64,000 nt of DNA, taken from Lysobacterales bacterium. Lineage in GTDB: Bacteria; Pseudomonadota; Gammaproteobacteria; Xanthomonadales; Ahniellaceae. The stretch covers positions 2,204,666 to 2,268,665 of the forward strand of contig JADKHK010000013.1 of the NCBI GenBank assembly GCA_016721845.1, in the 5' to 3' direction. The position numbers and the translations under genes are program-made. The notes under the pieces were generated by a model. That model did not search any database. It was given only the letters and a program-made list of their open reading frames with translations, and was not told where the DNA came from. Below are positions 6,687 through 14,788 of this stretch, in pieces; position 1 is the stretch's first letter; every line of letters begins with the position of its first letter.

Positions 6687-8534
6687 ATGTCCCGCACGCC
6701 ACGCACGACGGCCGAACACACGCCACGCGGTTTCGAGATCGTCGAGCCGGTGCCCGGGTTCCTGCGTTTCCTGTCGATCGTCGCGCTGCTGCTGCTGGCG
6801 ATCCCGACCTGCTCGATGTGGCTGGATGGCGGGCTCGACGACACCGCGAAGGCCGTCACCTATGTGTTCGGCGCGCGCACGCTGATCGCCGCAGCCACGT
6901 TGTTCGCCGTGCTGCTCTGGTTCGACCGCCACGGCAGCCTGTTGTACCGCTTCGAATGCGATCAGATGGTGCGCCTGTATCGGATCGGGTCGGTGACGAT
7001 CTGGCGCAGCACGTGGCAGCCATCGGCCGTGACCGGCGCCGAAGCACTCGTCGCCCGAATGCCGCCGGGGCTGCGCCTCAACTACTCGGGCAAGCAGCAT
7101 TCGACGATCAGCTTCGTCGGCGGCAGCGATGGCGAGGTGCACGCCGCCCTGGCCCAGATCGAAGCGTGGCGCGCAAATCCTTCGGCGGCACCGCGCGCGC
7201 GCGAACATCAGTCCGCACCGGCGTTGATCGCCGAGACCGCCGCGGCGAGCGTGTTGATGCGGCTCAGGTTGGCCCCGGCCTTGCTGGTCGTTGCCATTGC
7301 TCTGGTGGTCGTCGGCAATGGCGTGCATCTGCTGCGCAGTCCGGAACAGGCCCTGGTCGAGCAGACGCCCTATGACGCGACCGCAGCCGGCGAATTGATT
7401 CGTTACCGCATCCTCGTGCGCGCGCCGAATGCCGAGGAGCGTGCGCTGCACCACAGCGATGGCAAGGCCTGGATCGAACTCGGCGTGCGTTGGCAGGACG
7501 ACAGCGGTGGTTCACACGAGAACTGGTGGCGCAGCAGCGAGGACGTCGATCTGTGGATGCTGCCCGAATCGCGACTGTGGCCACTGGCGCGCTCGATCGG
7601 CCTGCCCTGGCTCGAATTCCAGATCCCGGCGGAAGCGGCACCGGCCTGGCGCAACGCGAACGGACAACTCGACTGGACCGAGATCGACACGCGACCCAGC
7701 AGCGATGACAAGACACTCGCGTCGCAACGCGATCTCGTGAGAGCCGCCGACCAGCCGATCGACCATCTTGCCGTGCTGCAATTCGCGGCCGCCCCAGACT
7801 GGACCATGGCCTACAAGCACGGTGATCCATCATCGGCCATGCTGAAGCGCTGGGCCGATGCCGAACGACAGGCGCAGCGCGAGGTGCCGCTGGCGGCGCT
7901 GATTCCGCTGCTGGTGATGGGTGCCTTCGTGGCCGTCATCGCGGGCGCGCTGTGGCTGTTCGGCGGCCGCATCGGGCTTGGTGCGGTCGTGATGACCGCG
8001 CTGGTCGCAGCTTCGCCATGGTGGGCGGCGCACTCGGCGCGCATTCCGCAATGGCTCGGCTTCGATACCGATCTCGCCAGCGCCGTCGTCATCGTGTTCC
8101 GCAGCGCGGCGCCACTGTCGGCGCGCCAGCACGAGTATCTGGTGCCGCTCGCCACGCCGACACCGGAGCGACCCGACCTGTTGCTGCGCTGGACACCGCA
8201 AAGCGCGCGCGCGGCGGAACTGCTGCAGCGACTCGGCCTGACCGATGCCGAACTCGCGGCCGACCCGGTCGACTTCGGCCACAAGGACCACGACCGCGCC
8301 CTGAAGCTCGCGACCGCCGCCCTGCTCGCCCCGGTCCATCGCCGCATCCTCGCCTGGAGCGACGCGGAACTGGTCGATTTCCTGGGCGTGCTGCACGAAG
8401 GCCGCCACGACCGCTTCAACGCCATCCTGGTCGTCATGCCCGACTGCGCACTCGCCGCGCAGACCGAACGCTCGCAGAACACCCGTGAATGGATCACGGC
8501 GGTGTTGCATCCGGATTGCGCATCGTCGCCCTGA
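6687..8534 (+). CDS. Membrane protein of unknown function (615 aa)
   Basis: I do not recognise this protein. It has two N-terminal hydrophobic segments (about residues 24-44 and 62-80), a third around 198-218 (LLVVAIALVVVGNGVHLL), a soluble Trp-rich region of about 180 residues, then two more segments around 400-455 (LIPLLVMGAFVAVIAGALWLF and the next). A cytoplasm-like C-terminal region carries RHDRFNAILVVMPDCALAAQ. The frame is open with typical codon use throughout. It is divergent from the DUF2892 gene, with about 100 bases between the starts. Confidence 0.7.
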   Translation: MSRTPRTTAEHTPRGFEIVEPVPGFLRFLSIVALLLLAIPTCSMWLDGGLDDTAKAVTYVFGARTLIAAATLFAVLLWFDRHGSLLYRFECDQMVRLYRIGSVTIWRSTWQPSAVTGAEALVARMPPGLRLNYSGKQHSTISFVGGSDGEVHAALAQIEAWRANPSAAPRAREHQSAPALIAETAAASVLMRLRLAPALLVVAIALVVVGNGVHLLRSPEQALVEQTPYDATAAGELIRYRILVRAPNAEERALHHSDGKAWIELGVRWQDDSGGSHENWWRSSEDVDLWMLPESRLWPLARSIGLPWLEFQIPAEAAPAWRNANGQLDWTEIDTRPSSDDKTLASQRDLVRAADQPIDHLAVLQFAAAPDWTMAYKHGDPSSAMLKRWADAERQAQREVPLAALIPLLVMGAFVAVIAGALWLFGGRIGLGAVVMTALVAASPWWAAHSARIPQWLGFDTDLASAVVIVFRSAAPLSARQHEYLVPLATPTPERPDLLLRWTPQSARAAELLQRLGLTDAELAADPVDFGHKDHDRALKLATAALLAPVHRRILAWSDAELVDFLGVLHEGRHDRFNAILVVMPDCALAAQTERSQNTREWITAVLHPDCASSP

Positions 8535-8612
8535 CAAACCGATCACGCCGACACGACAACGCATTCACCTGACAGATGCTGGACTAGTGCGCCTCTCTTT
8601 CAGGACTCCGTC

Positions 8613-9044
8613 ATGCGCCTCGTCCAACTCATCTACTGCAGCCGCGTCGTGACCGGCGTGCACGGCACGGCCATCACCTCGATCGTCGATGTGTCTCGCT
8701 TCAACAACGCCCGCGACGGGGTCACCGGTGCGCTCTGCTTCAACGCCAACTTCTTCCTGCAATGCCTGGAAGGCGAACGCGGCGCGGTGAACGAGACCTA
8801 CCATCGCATTCTGCGCGACCCCCGTCATGAGGGCGCGCTGCTGCTGCGCTACGACGAGGTTTCGAAGCGCCAGTTCGGCGACTGGTCCATGGGTTACCTG
8901 AGCAGCCAGGCGATGGCGCCGGACCTGCTGCTGCAGTACGGCAGCAACGATCGCTTCGACCCAGAGCAACTCGGCGCCGACGCCGCCCTCGATTTCCTGC
9001 TGGCCTTGAAGTCGCGCTCGATCCGGCTGCGCGACGCAGCGTGA
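8613..9044 (+). CDS. BLUF-domain blue-light photoreceptor
   Basis: 143 residues, essentially a stand-alone BLUF domain that binds FAD. The flavin-network residues are present at the spacing of AppA (Y21/N45/Q63/W104): Y8 (LIYCSR), N32, Q50 (FFLQCLEG) and W91 (GDWSMGY). There is no fused output domain, so signalling would need a partner. No obvious partner is adjacent; a diguanylate cyclase lies about 6 kb away. A hairpin terminator follows 20 bases after the stop. Confidence 0.92.
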   Translation: MRLVQLIYCSRVVTGVHGTAITSIVDVSRFNNARDGVTGALCFNANFFLQCLEGERGAVNETYHRILRDPRHEGALLLRYDEVSKRQFGDWSMGYLSSQAMAPDLLLQYGSNDRFDPEQLGADAALDFLLALKSRSIRLRDAA

Positions 9045-9063
9045 AACGATCTGCCGACAAGCA

Positions 9064-9088
9064 CAAAGCCCGCTGATCGCGGGCTTTG
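9064..9088. terminator. Hairpin between convergent BLUF gene and rho
   Basis: A perfect 10-bp inverted repeat, CAAAGCCCGC / GCGGGCTTTG, with a 5-base loop. It sits 20 bases after the BLUF stop and about 80 bases past the rho stop on the other strand. There is no long U-tract on either strand, so it may act as a weak bidirectional terminator. Confidence 0.6.
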
Positions 9089-9167
9089 CGTGGCACGAGC
9101 AATCCCGCGTGCCGGCGGGTGACATCAGTATCGCCGCGCCGCGTTGCAGCGCGATGACGACGGTGTC

Positions 9168-10805
9168 TCAGCCGCGCTTCATGAACTTGAAGAACTCGTC
9201 GTTGGTCTTCGTGTCCTTCATCTTGTCGAGCAGGAACTCGATCGCCGAGAGCTCGTCCATGGGATGCAACAGCTTGCGCAGGATCCAGATCTTCTGCAGC
9301 AGGTCCGGATCAATCAGCAGCTCTTCGCGGCGCGTGCCGGAGCGGTTGATGTTGAATGCCGGATAGACGCGTTTCTCGGTGATGCGACGGTCGAGGTGCA
9401 CTTCCATGTTGCCGGTGCCCTTGAACTCTTCGTAGATCACTTCGTCCATCTTCGAGCCGGTTTCCACCAGCGCGGTCGCGATGATGGTCAGCGAACCGCC
9501 TTCTTCGATGTTGCGCGCGGCGCCGAAGAAGCGCTTCGGTCGCTGCAATGCATTCGCGTCCACGCCGCCGGTCAGCACCTTGCCCGAACTCGGCACCACC
9601 GTGTTGTAGGCGCGCGCGAGGCGGGTGATCGAGTCGAGCAGGATGATCACATCGCGCTTGTGCTCGACCAGGCGCTTGGCGCGTTCGATCACCATCTCGG
9701 CGACCTGCACGTGGCGCGATGCGGGTTCGTCGAAGGTCGAGCTGATCACTTCGGCGCGCACCGAGCGCTGCATCTCGGTCACTTCTTCCGGGCGCTCGTC
9801 GATCAGCAGGATGATCAGGTGCGCTTCCGGATGGTTGTGCACGATCGCCTGGGCGACGTTCTGCAGCAGCATCGTCTTGCCGGCCTTGGGCGGCGAGACG
9901 ATCAGGCCGCGCTGGCCCTTGCCGATCGGCGCCATCAGGTCGAGGATGCGGCCGGTGATGTCTTCGGACGAACCGTTGCCGCGCTCGAGATGGAACGCTT
10001 GGCGCGGGAACAGCGGCGTCAGGTTCTCGAACAGCACCTTGTTCTTGCTGGCTTCCGGCGGTTCGCCGTTGATCTCGTTGACCTTGAGCAGGGCGACGTA
10101 GCGTTCGCCGTCCTTCGGCGAGCGGATCTTGCCGGTGATGTAGTCGCCAGTGCGCAGGTTGAAGCGGCGGATCTGGCTCGGCGAGACATAGACGTCATCC
10201 GGCCCGGCCAGGTACGAGGCTTCGAACGCGCGCAGGAAGCCGAAGCCGTCCTGCAGGATTTCCAGCACGCCCTCGGCATCGATGCCCTCCGGCGTACGGG
10301 TCAGGACCTTCAGGATCGAGAAGTTCACATCCTGGCGACGCGCGCGGGCCACGCCTTCCTGGATGCCCATGCGTTCGGCGAGATCGATCAATGCGGCCGG
10401 CGACAGGCGCTTCAGCGCCGTCAGGCTGGTCGGTGCATCGGTCGGAATCGTGTAGTTCGCGCGCAATTGCGGCGGCGCGTAATCACGTTCACCGTTGCCG
10501 CCATTGCCGGCGCCTTCGCCGTCGCCCTGGTCGGCCGGGATGCCGTCGTTGTTATTGTTGCTGCGCGGACCACGATCGCGATCCTTGTCCTTGTCTTTGA
10601 AGCGCTTGCGAAAGCGTTCGCGCCGCGACATGCGCTGCCCGGCGCTCTCGCCGGCGTCGCCACCCTCGCCGCCTTCCTGGCGCGGGCTGTTGTCTTGGGA
10701 TTCGCTGCCGCCCTGGGCAGCCTCGGAAGTCGACTTGCGCGACTCGGAAACGGGCGTATCGGTGTCTGGCACCGGAGTATTTTCGGACACGGGAGTCTCG
10801 CGCAT
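9168..10805 (-). CDS. rho: Transcription termination factor Rho with long N-terminal extension
   Basis: 545 residues. From about residue 127 the protein aligns throughout with Rho: RNA-binding cold-shock-like domain (DGFGFLRAF...YVSPSQIRRFNLRTGD), Walker A SPPKAGKT at 305-312, the Q/R-loop region and the conserved C-terminus (TKTNDEFFKFMKRG). The first about 125 residues are a low-complexity, charged Ser/Gly/Asp/Asn-rich extension with a basic patch (RRERFRKRFKDKDKDRDR) and an NNNN run. Such insertions are known in some bacterial Rho proteins and can change RNA binding or condensation. The rho / trxA / divergent rhlB order is as in Xanthomonas. Confidence 0.97.
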   Translation of the reverse strand: MRETPVSENTPVPDTDTPVSESRKSTSEAAQGGSESQDNSPRQEGGEGGDAGESAGQRMSRRERFRKRFKDKDKDRDRGPRSNNNNDGIPADQGDGEGAGNGGNGERDYAPPQLRANYTIPTDAPTSLTALKRLSPAALIDLAERMGIQEGVARARRQDVNFSILKVLTRTPEGIDAEGVLEILQDGFGFLRAFEASYLAGPDDVYVSPSQIRRFNLRTGDYITGKIRSPKDGERYVALLKVNEINGEPPEASKNKVLFENLTPLFPRQAFHLERGNGSSEDITGRILDLMAPIGKGQRGLIVSPPKAGKTMLLQNVAQAIVHNHPEAHLIILLIDERPEEVTEMQRSVRAEVISSTFDEPASRHVQVAEMVIERAKRLVEHKRDVIILLDSITRLARAYNTVVPSSGKVLTGGVDANALQRPKRFFGAARNIEEGGSLTIIATALVETGSKMDEVIYEEFKGTGNMEVHLDRRITEKRVYPAFNINRSGTRREELLIDPDLLQKIWILRKLLHPMDELSAIEFLLDKMKDTKTNDEFFKFMKRG

Positions 10806-10956
10806 CAGCGCTGATAGGTTTCGTGGGGAGTTGGAGCAGCGGAACGTCTCGTTCCGGTCAACGCAGCCACCCTCTGCGGCTGCGTCACGCGCGACGGTGT
10901 CGTCGCGTTCAGACGGGAATGAACACTAGCACCGCCATTGCGGCGGGCACAAGCGG

Positions 10957-10974
10957 CCCGGCCCGAAGGCCGGG
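10957..10974 (-). terminator. GC hairpin downstream of trxA
   Basis: A 7-bp perfect stem, CCCGGCC / GGCCGGG, with a CGAA loop, 11 bases after the trxA stop on the minus strand and about 150 bases before rho. No U-tract follows, so intrinsic termination is uncertain and trxA-rho readthrough is possible. Confidence 0.35.
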
Positions 10975-10985
10975 TCGGTACAAGG

Positions 10986-11312
10986 TCAAAGGTTCTTGTC
11001 GATCAGGCTGGTCAATTGCGACTTCGACAGTGCGCCGACATGGGTCGCCTGCACCTTTCCGCCCTTGAACAGCAGCAACATCGGAATGCCGCGCACGCCG
11101 TAGTTGCGCGGGGTCTTCTGGGCGATATCGGTGTTCACCTTGACGATCTTCAGGCGCCCGGCATAACTCTCGGCGACGTCGTCCAGGATCGGCGCGATCA
11201 TCTTGCAAGGCCCGCACCATTCGGCCCAGAAATCGACCAGAACCGGTTCGTCGGATTGCAGGACGGTGGCGTCGAAGGTGTTGTCGTCGGCATGGGCAAT
11301 GCGGTCGCTCAC
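10986..11312 (-). CDS. trxA: Thioredoxin 1
   Basis: 108 residues, the same length as E. coli TrxA. The redox motif WCGPCK lies within VDFWAEWCGPCKM, and the cis-Pro loop is RGIPMLLLF. It reduces protein disulfides in the cytoplasm. The start is the GTG at 11310-11312, with AAGGAGAT six to eight bases upstream; no suitable ATG exists, and the longer open frame continuing to 12557 is antisense to rhlB. It lies upstream of rho on the same strand and diverges from rhlB. Confidence 0.95.
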   Translation of the reverse strand: MSDRIAHADDNTFDATVLQSDEPVLVDFWAEWCGPCKMIAPILDDVAESYAGRLKIVKVNTDIAQKTPRNYGVRGIPMLLLFKGGKVQATHVGALSKSQLTSLIDKNL

Positions 11313-11531
11313 AGAAATCTCCTTGATGGGCGCGGACTTGCGCCGGACTTGCGGTACACTCGGCGGGTCGCGCGACGGCCTTGATCCTCTGGATCGGCAC
11401 CGCGCGCTTGCCGGGGGCGTCGGATTGTCGCCCCCACCCGGGGACCGATCAAGCGCGTCCCCGACCTGCCCGCGGAGTTGCGGGCGATTCCGCGCCGAAC
11501 AAGGCCGCACCCGAAAGGCAACAGAAAAAGA

Positions 11532-13208
11532 ATGTCCGACAAACCACTGACCGATGTCTGCTTCGAGAATTTCAGCCTCCATCCCGATCTGCTGAAGGGT
11601 CTCGAAAGCGCCGGCTTCATCCGCTGTACCCCGATTCAGGCGATGTCGCTGCCCATCACCTTGCAAGGACGCGACGTCGCCGGCCAGGCCCAGACCGGCA
11701 CCGGCAAGACCGCCGCCTTTCTGGTCTCGATGTTCAATCGGCTGCTCACCAAGCCGGCCCGCGCCGACCGCAAGGACAACGAGCCGCGTGCCGTGATCCT
11801 GGCGCCGACGCGCGAACTGGCCATCCAGATCGAGAAGGATGCGCAACAGATCGGCCGCGAACTTGGCCTGCGCATGGCGCTGATCTACGGCGGCGTCGAC
11901 TACGACAAGCAGCGCAGCCTGCTGGCTGGTGGCGTCGATGTGGTCATCGCCACGCCCGGCCGCCTGATCGACTTCGCCAAACAGCATGTGGTGTCGCTGC
12001 GCGCCGTCGACGTCGTCATCCTCGACGAGGCCGACCGCATGTTCGATCTCGGCTTCATCAAGGACATCCGCTTCCTGCTGCGACGCATGCCCGACCCGCA
12101 CGAGCGCCAGAACCTGCTGTTTTCGGCGACATTGAGCCATCGCGTGCTGGAGCTCGCCTACGAGCACATGAACGAACCGGAAAAGGTCGTCATCGAATCC
12201 GAGTCGGTGACGGTGTCGCGCGTGCGCCAGGTCGGTTACTACCCGGCTGCCGACGAAAAGATCCCGCTGCTGCTGCATCTGTTGCACCAGGTCGGCAATC
12301 CGCGCGGCATGGTCTTCGTGAACATGAAGATTGCCGCCGAACGCGTCGCGCGCAAACTCGAAGCGCAGGGCTGGAAGGTCGGACTGCTCAGTGGTGACGT
12401 ACCGCAGAAGAAGCGCGAGTCGCTGCTGAACCGGTTCCAGAAGGGTGAACTCGAACTGCTGGTCGGCACCGACGTCGCCGCGCGTGGCTTGCACATCAAC
12501 GGCGTCACACACGTCTTCAACTATGACCTGCCGCATGACGCCGAAGACTACGTGCACCGCATCGGCCGCACGGCTCGCCTAGGCGCCGAAGGTGATGCGA
12601 TCAGCTTCGCCTGCGAGGACTACGCGGTGTCATTGCCCGACATCGAGAAATTCATCGAGCAGAAGATTCCGTTCGAATCGATCACGCCGGAAATGCTGGT
12701 GGCGCCGCCGAAGCGCGAACGTGCACCGGGCGAAGGCCGGAGTGAATTGGCGGAAGTGCTGGATGCCGCCGCAGCCAAGCGCCGCGAAGACCGCGACCGC
12801 AAGAACCGCGATGGCAAGTCCGGAGGTAGCCGTCGGTCGTCGACGGGTTCCTCCGGGTCGACGGGCAGCGGTCCGCGCGGCGAACGCAAATCCGGCAGTG
12901 GCGAACAGCGCCGCGATGGCCAGAAGCCGCGTCATGAAGGTCCTCGCCCGCAGTCGCAGCCGGCACCGCTGCCGCGAGCAGACGACGCCGCTCCGAATGA
13001 ATCGCCAGCCGAAGCCGAGCGCCGTCGCAATCGCCGCCGCCGCAAGCCGCGTGGCGAGCGCGTCGAAGCCAGCGGTTCGGTCGCGATCCAGCAACCGATC
13101 ACCGCCGAGATTCCGGTGGTGTCCGATCAGACCCCGTTCTTTGCGCGTCTGAAGCAGAAGATCAAGCAGATCGTGCAACGCCTGCCGATGCCGGGCCGGC
13201 GCCGCTGA
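11532..13208 (+). CDS. rhlB: DEAD-box ATP-dependent RNA helicase RhlB
   Basis: 558 residues. Motifs in order: Q-motif region (CTPIQAMSLP), Walker A AQTGTGKT, PTRELA, DEAD box LDEADRMFD, SAT, and C-terminal HRIGRTAR. It is an RNA-remodelling helicase, in enterobacteria a degradosome component. From about residue 430 there is a 130-residue basic, Gly/Arg/Ser-rich tail absent from E. coli RhlB (421 aa). The divergent position next to trxA-rho matches Xanthomonas. The start ATG was chosen at MSDKPLTD; an in-frame start at 11478 is less likely. Confidence 0.95.
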   Translation: MSDKPLTDVCFENFSLHPDLLKGLESAGFIRCTPIQAMSLPITLQGRDVAGQAQTGTGKTAAFLVSMFNRLLTKPARADRKDNEPRAVILAPTRELAIQIEKDAQQIGRELGLRMALIYGGVDYDKQRSLLAGGVDVVIATPGRLIDFAKQHVVSLRAVDVVILDEADRMFDLGFIKDIRFLLRRMPDPHERQNLLFSATLSHRVLELAYEHMNEPEKVVIESESVTVSRVRQVGYYPAADEKIPLLLHLLHQVGNPRGMVFVNMKIAAERVARKLEAQGWKVGLLSGDVPQKKRESLLNRFQKGELELLVGTDVAARGLHINGVTHVFNYDLPHDAEDYVHRIGRTARLGAEGDAISFACEDYAVSLPDIEKFIEQKIPFESITPEMLVAPPKRERAPGEGRSELAEVLDAAAAKRREDRDRKNRDGKSGGSRRSSTGSSGSTGSGPRGERKSGSGEQRRDGQKPRHEGPRPQSQPAPLPRADDAAPNESPAEAERRRNRRRRKPRGERVEASGSVAIQQPITAEIPVVSDQTPFFARLKQKIKQIVQRLPMPGRRR

Positions 13209-13328
13209 CCGCCATCGCCGTCTGCGAGCATCGGTTGCGATCACCGGTCCTCGCGACGCCCCCCGATTCGCGGGGCTGACACCGTACGGGGCGATGGCCA
13301 GACTCTCGGCCAGCCTCCGGAGCGTGTC

Positions 13329-14772
13329 ATGCGTCTGCGATTGATCGGTATACGACTTGTTCGCCTGACGTTGCTGGCCCTGTTCGCCGGCAACGCCCAG
13401 GCGGAGATGGTCGGCATGAACCTGGTCATTCGCGACCCGATGGGCACGGGCACCTTCGGCAGCGGTGGCATCAACAGTGTCGGATTGACCGCGATCAATG
13501 TTTCCGGCGCCACCCTGACCCCACCGATCACCTTTCGCATGACCCTGCCCGCGGGCGTCAGCTTCACGCCGGGATCCGGTGGCGGCAGCGGCGGATTCGC
13601 CTGCTCCGCGCCGGTGACGCCGCGCGACGTGGTGTGCGTGCGCAACACCAACTGGACCACGGCGCTCTTCTCCGCTTCTCTGGGTTTCGAGGTCGACATC
13701 GCCGACAACGCACCAATCGGTGCGACCGAATTCACCGGCACCATGGAAAATGCGCAGTACCCGTTGCCGGTCCCGCTGAGTTGCGTGACCACCAATGGCG
13801 GCACCACACAGTGCGCGAAAGACCATCATCACCATCGTGCAGTCGCAGGTCTACGTCGACCAGATCACCATCGACAACGACAACATCCTGACGGCGGGCG
13901 ACGACGAGCGCGCGCGCGTACGGGTGCGCAACATCGGATTCGACCAAGGCAATGCGCCACTCACGATGAAGCTCCACTGGCCGACCGGCGTCACCTACCT
14001 CAGTCACATCAACGTGGCACCGGCGACCTGGACCTGCAGCGGTGCCAGCACCACGACCTGCACGACGAACAACGGCATCGTCGGCAGCAATCAACCGATC
14101 TTCAACATCCGTGTCGCCGACACCATCCCGATCCCCGGCCCGTTGACGATCCGAACCGAGATAGGAAATCGCGAACCGCAGCCGATCCCGACCGATTGCC
14201 TGGTGAACCCGTCGCAACTCGGCTGCTTCTCGGCGTCGTTCACGACCGAGCCGGCACCCGCGGCACGTCTGGACATTCTCAGCATGGCGCACGCCGCCGC
14301 GGTGATGCCGATCCAGAATGACGCCGGCACCATCACGGTCAACTACAAGAACAACGGCAATCTCGGTGCCGGCAATTCCTACATGTCGCTGCAGTTGCCA
14401 CCGGGCTTCGGCTATTCATCCATCCAGGCGGGCAGCGGCTACGCCATGACCGCCTGCGTCGCGAGCGGCACCGTCGCGCTCGGCCAGACCGTGAAATGCA
14501 GCCGCAGTGCCGGCCTGCCGGTCAATGGCAGCGGCTCCGGCATCGTGCGGGTGAACATCGCGCGCGGCGTCGTGTCGCGCCAGGGCGGCGACCCGCTGGT
14601 CATCGCATCGATCGCGACCGCCGCCGCCGACACTGCCAATCCCGACATCCTGCTCGACTGCGCGTCGACGCCCGATGCCGCGCACTGCGAACATCATGCG
14701 ATTCCGGTCAGCGGTCGCTGCATGGACTACGCCGAAGACATCTATTGCGACGGTTACGAATCCGTGCAGTGA
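13329..14772 (+). pseudogene. Secreted DUF11-like repeat protein, split by one frameshift
   Basis: Signal peptide (LVRLTLLALFAGNAQA) after ATG 13329, with GGAG seven bases upstream. The first frame reads to about 13820 (TTNGGTTQCAK). Conserved-looking sequence then continues one base out of frame (TIITIVQSQVYVDQI onward) to 14772. Removing one A from the AAA at 13818-13820 restores a single protein of about 480 residues made of repeated beta-sandwich segments (for example NNGNLGAGNSYMSLQLP). It ends EDIYCDGYESVQ, like the LFKDGFE tail at 4.8 kb. It may be an intact gene with a sequencing indel; the function is unknown. Confidence 0.65.
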
Positions 14773-14788
14773 GCACGATGCAATCGCG

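Noticed and set aside
10986..12557. A 523-codon minus-strand frame joining trxA to sequence opposite rhlB
   Set aside because: Only the last 108 codons are real (thioredoxin from GTG 11312); the rest is antisense to rhlB.
13245..13320. GC-rich inverted repeats after rhlB
   Set aside because: Short imperfect stems without a U-tract; not convincing as a terminator or as an RNA gene.
13824..13845. An apparent poly-His stretch (HHHH) in the first frame of the secreted protein
   Set aside because: It is the out-of-frame reading of TIITIV just after the frameshift, not a real metal-binding tag.
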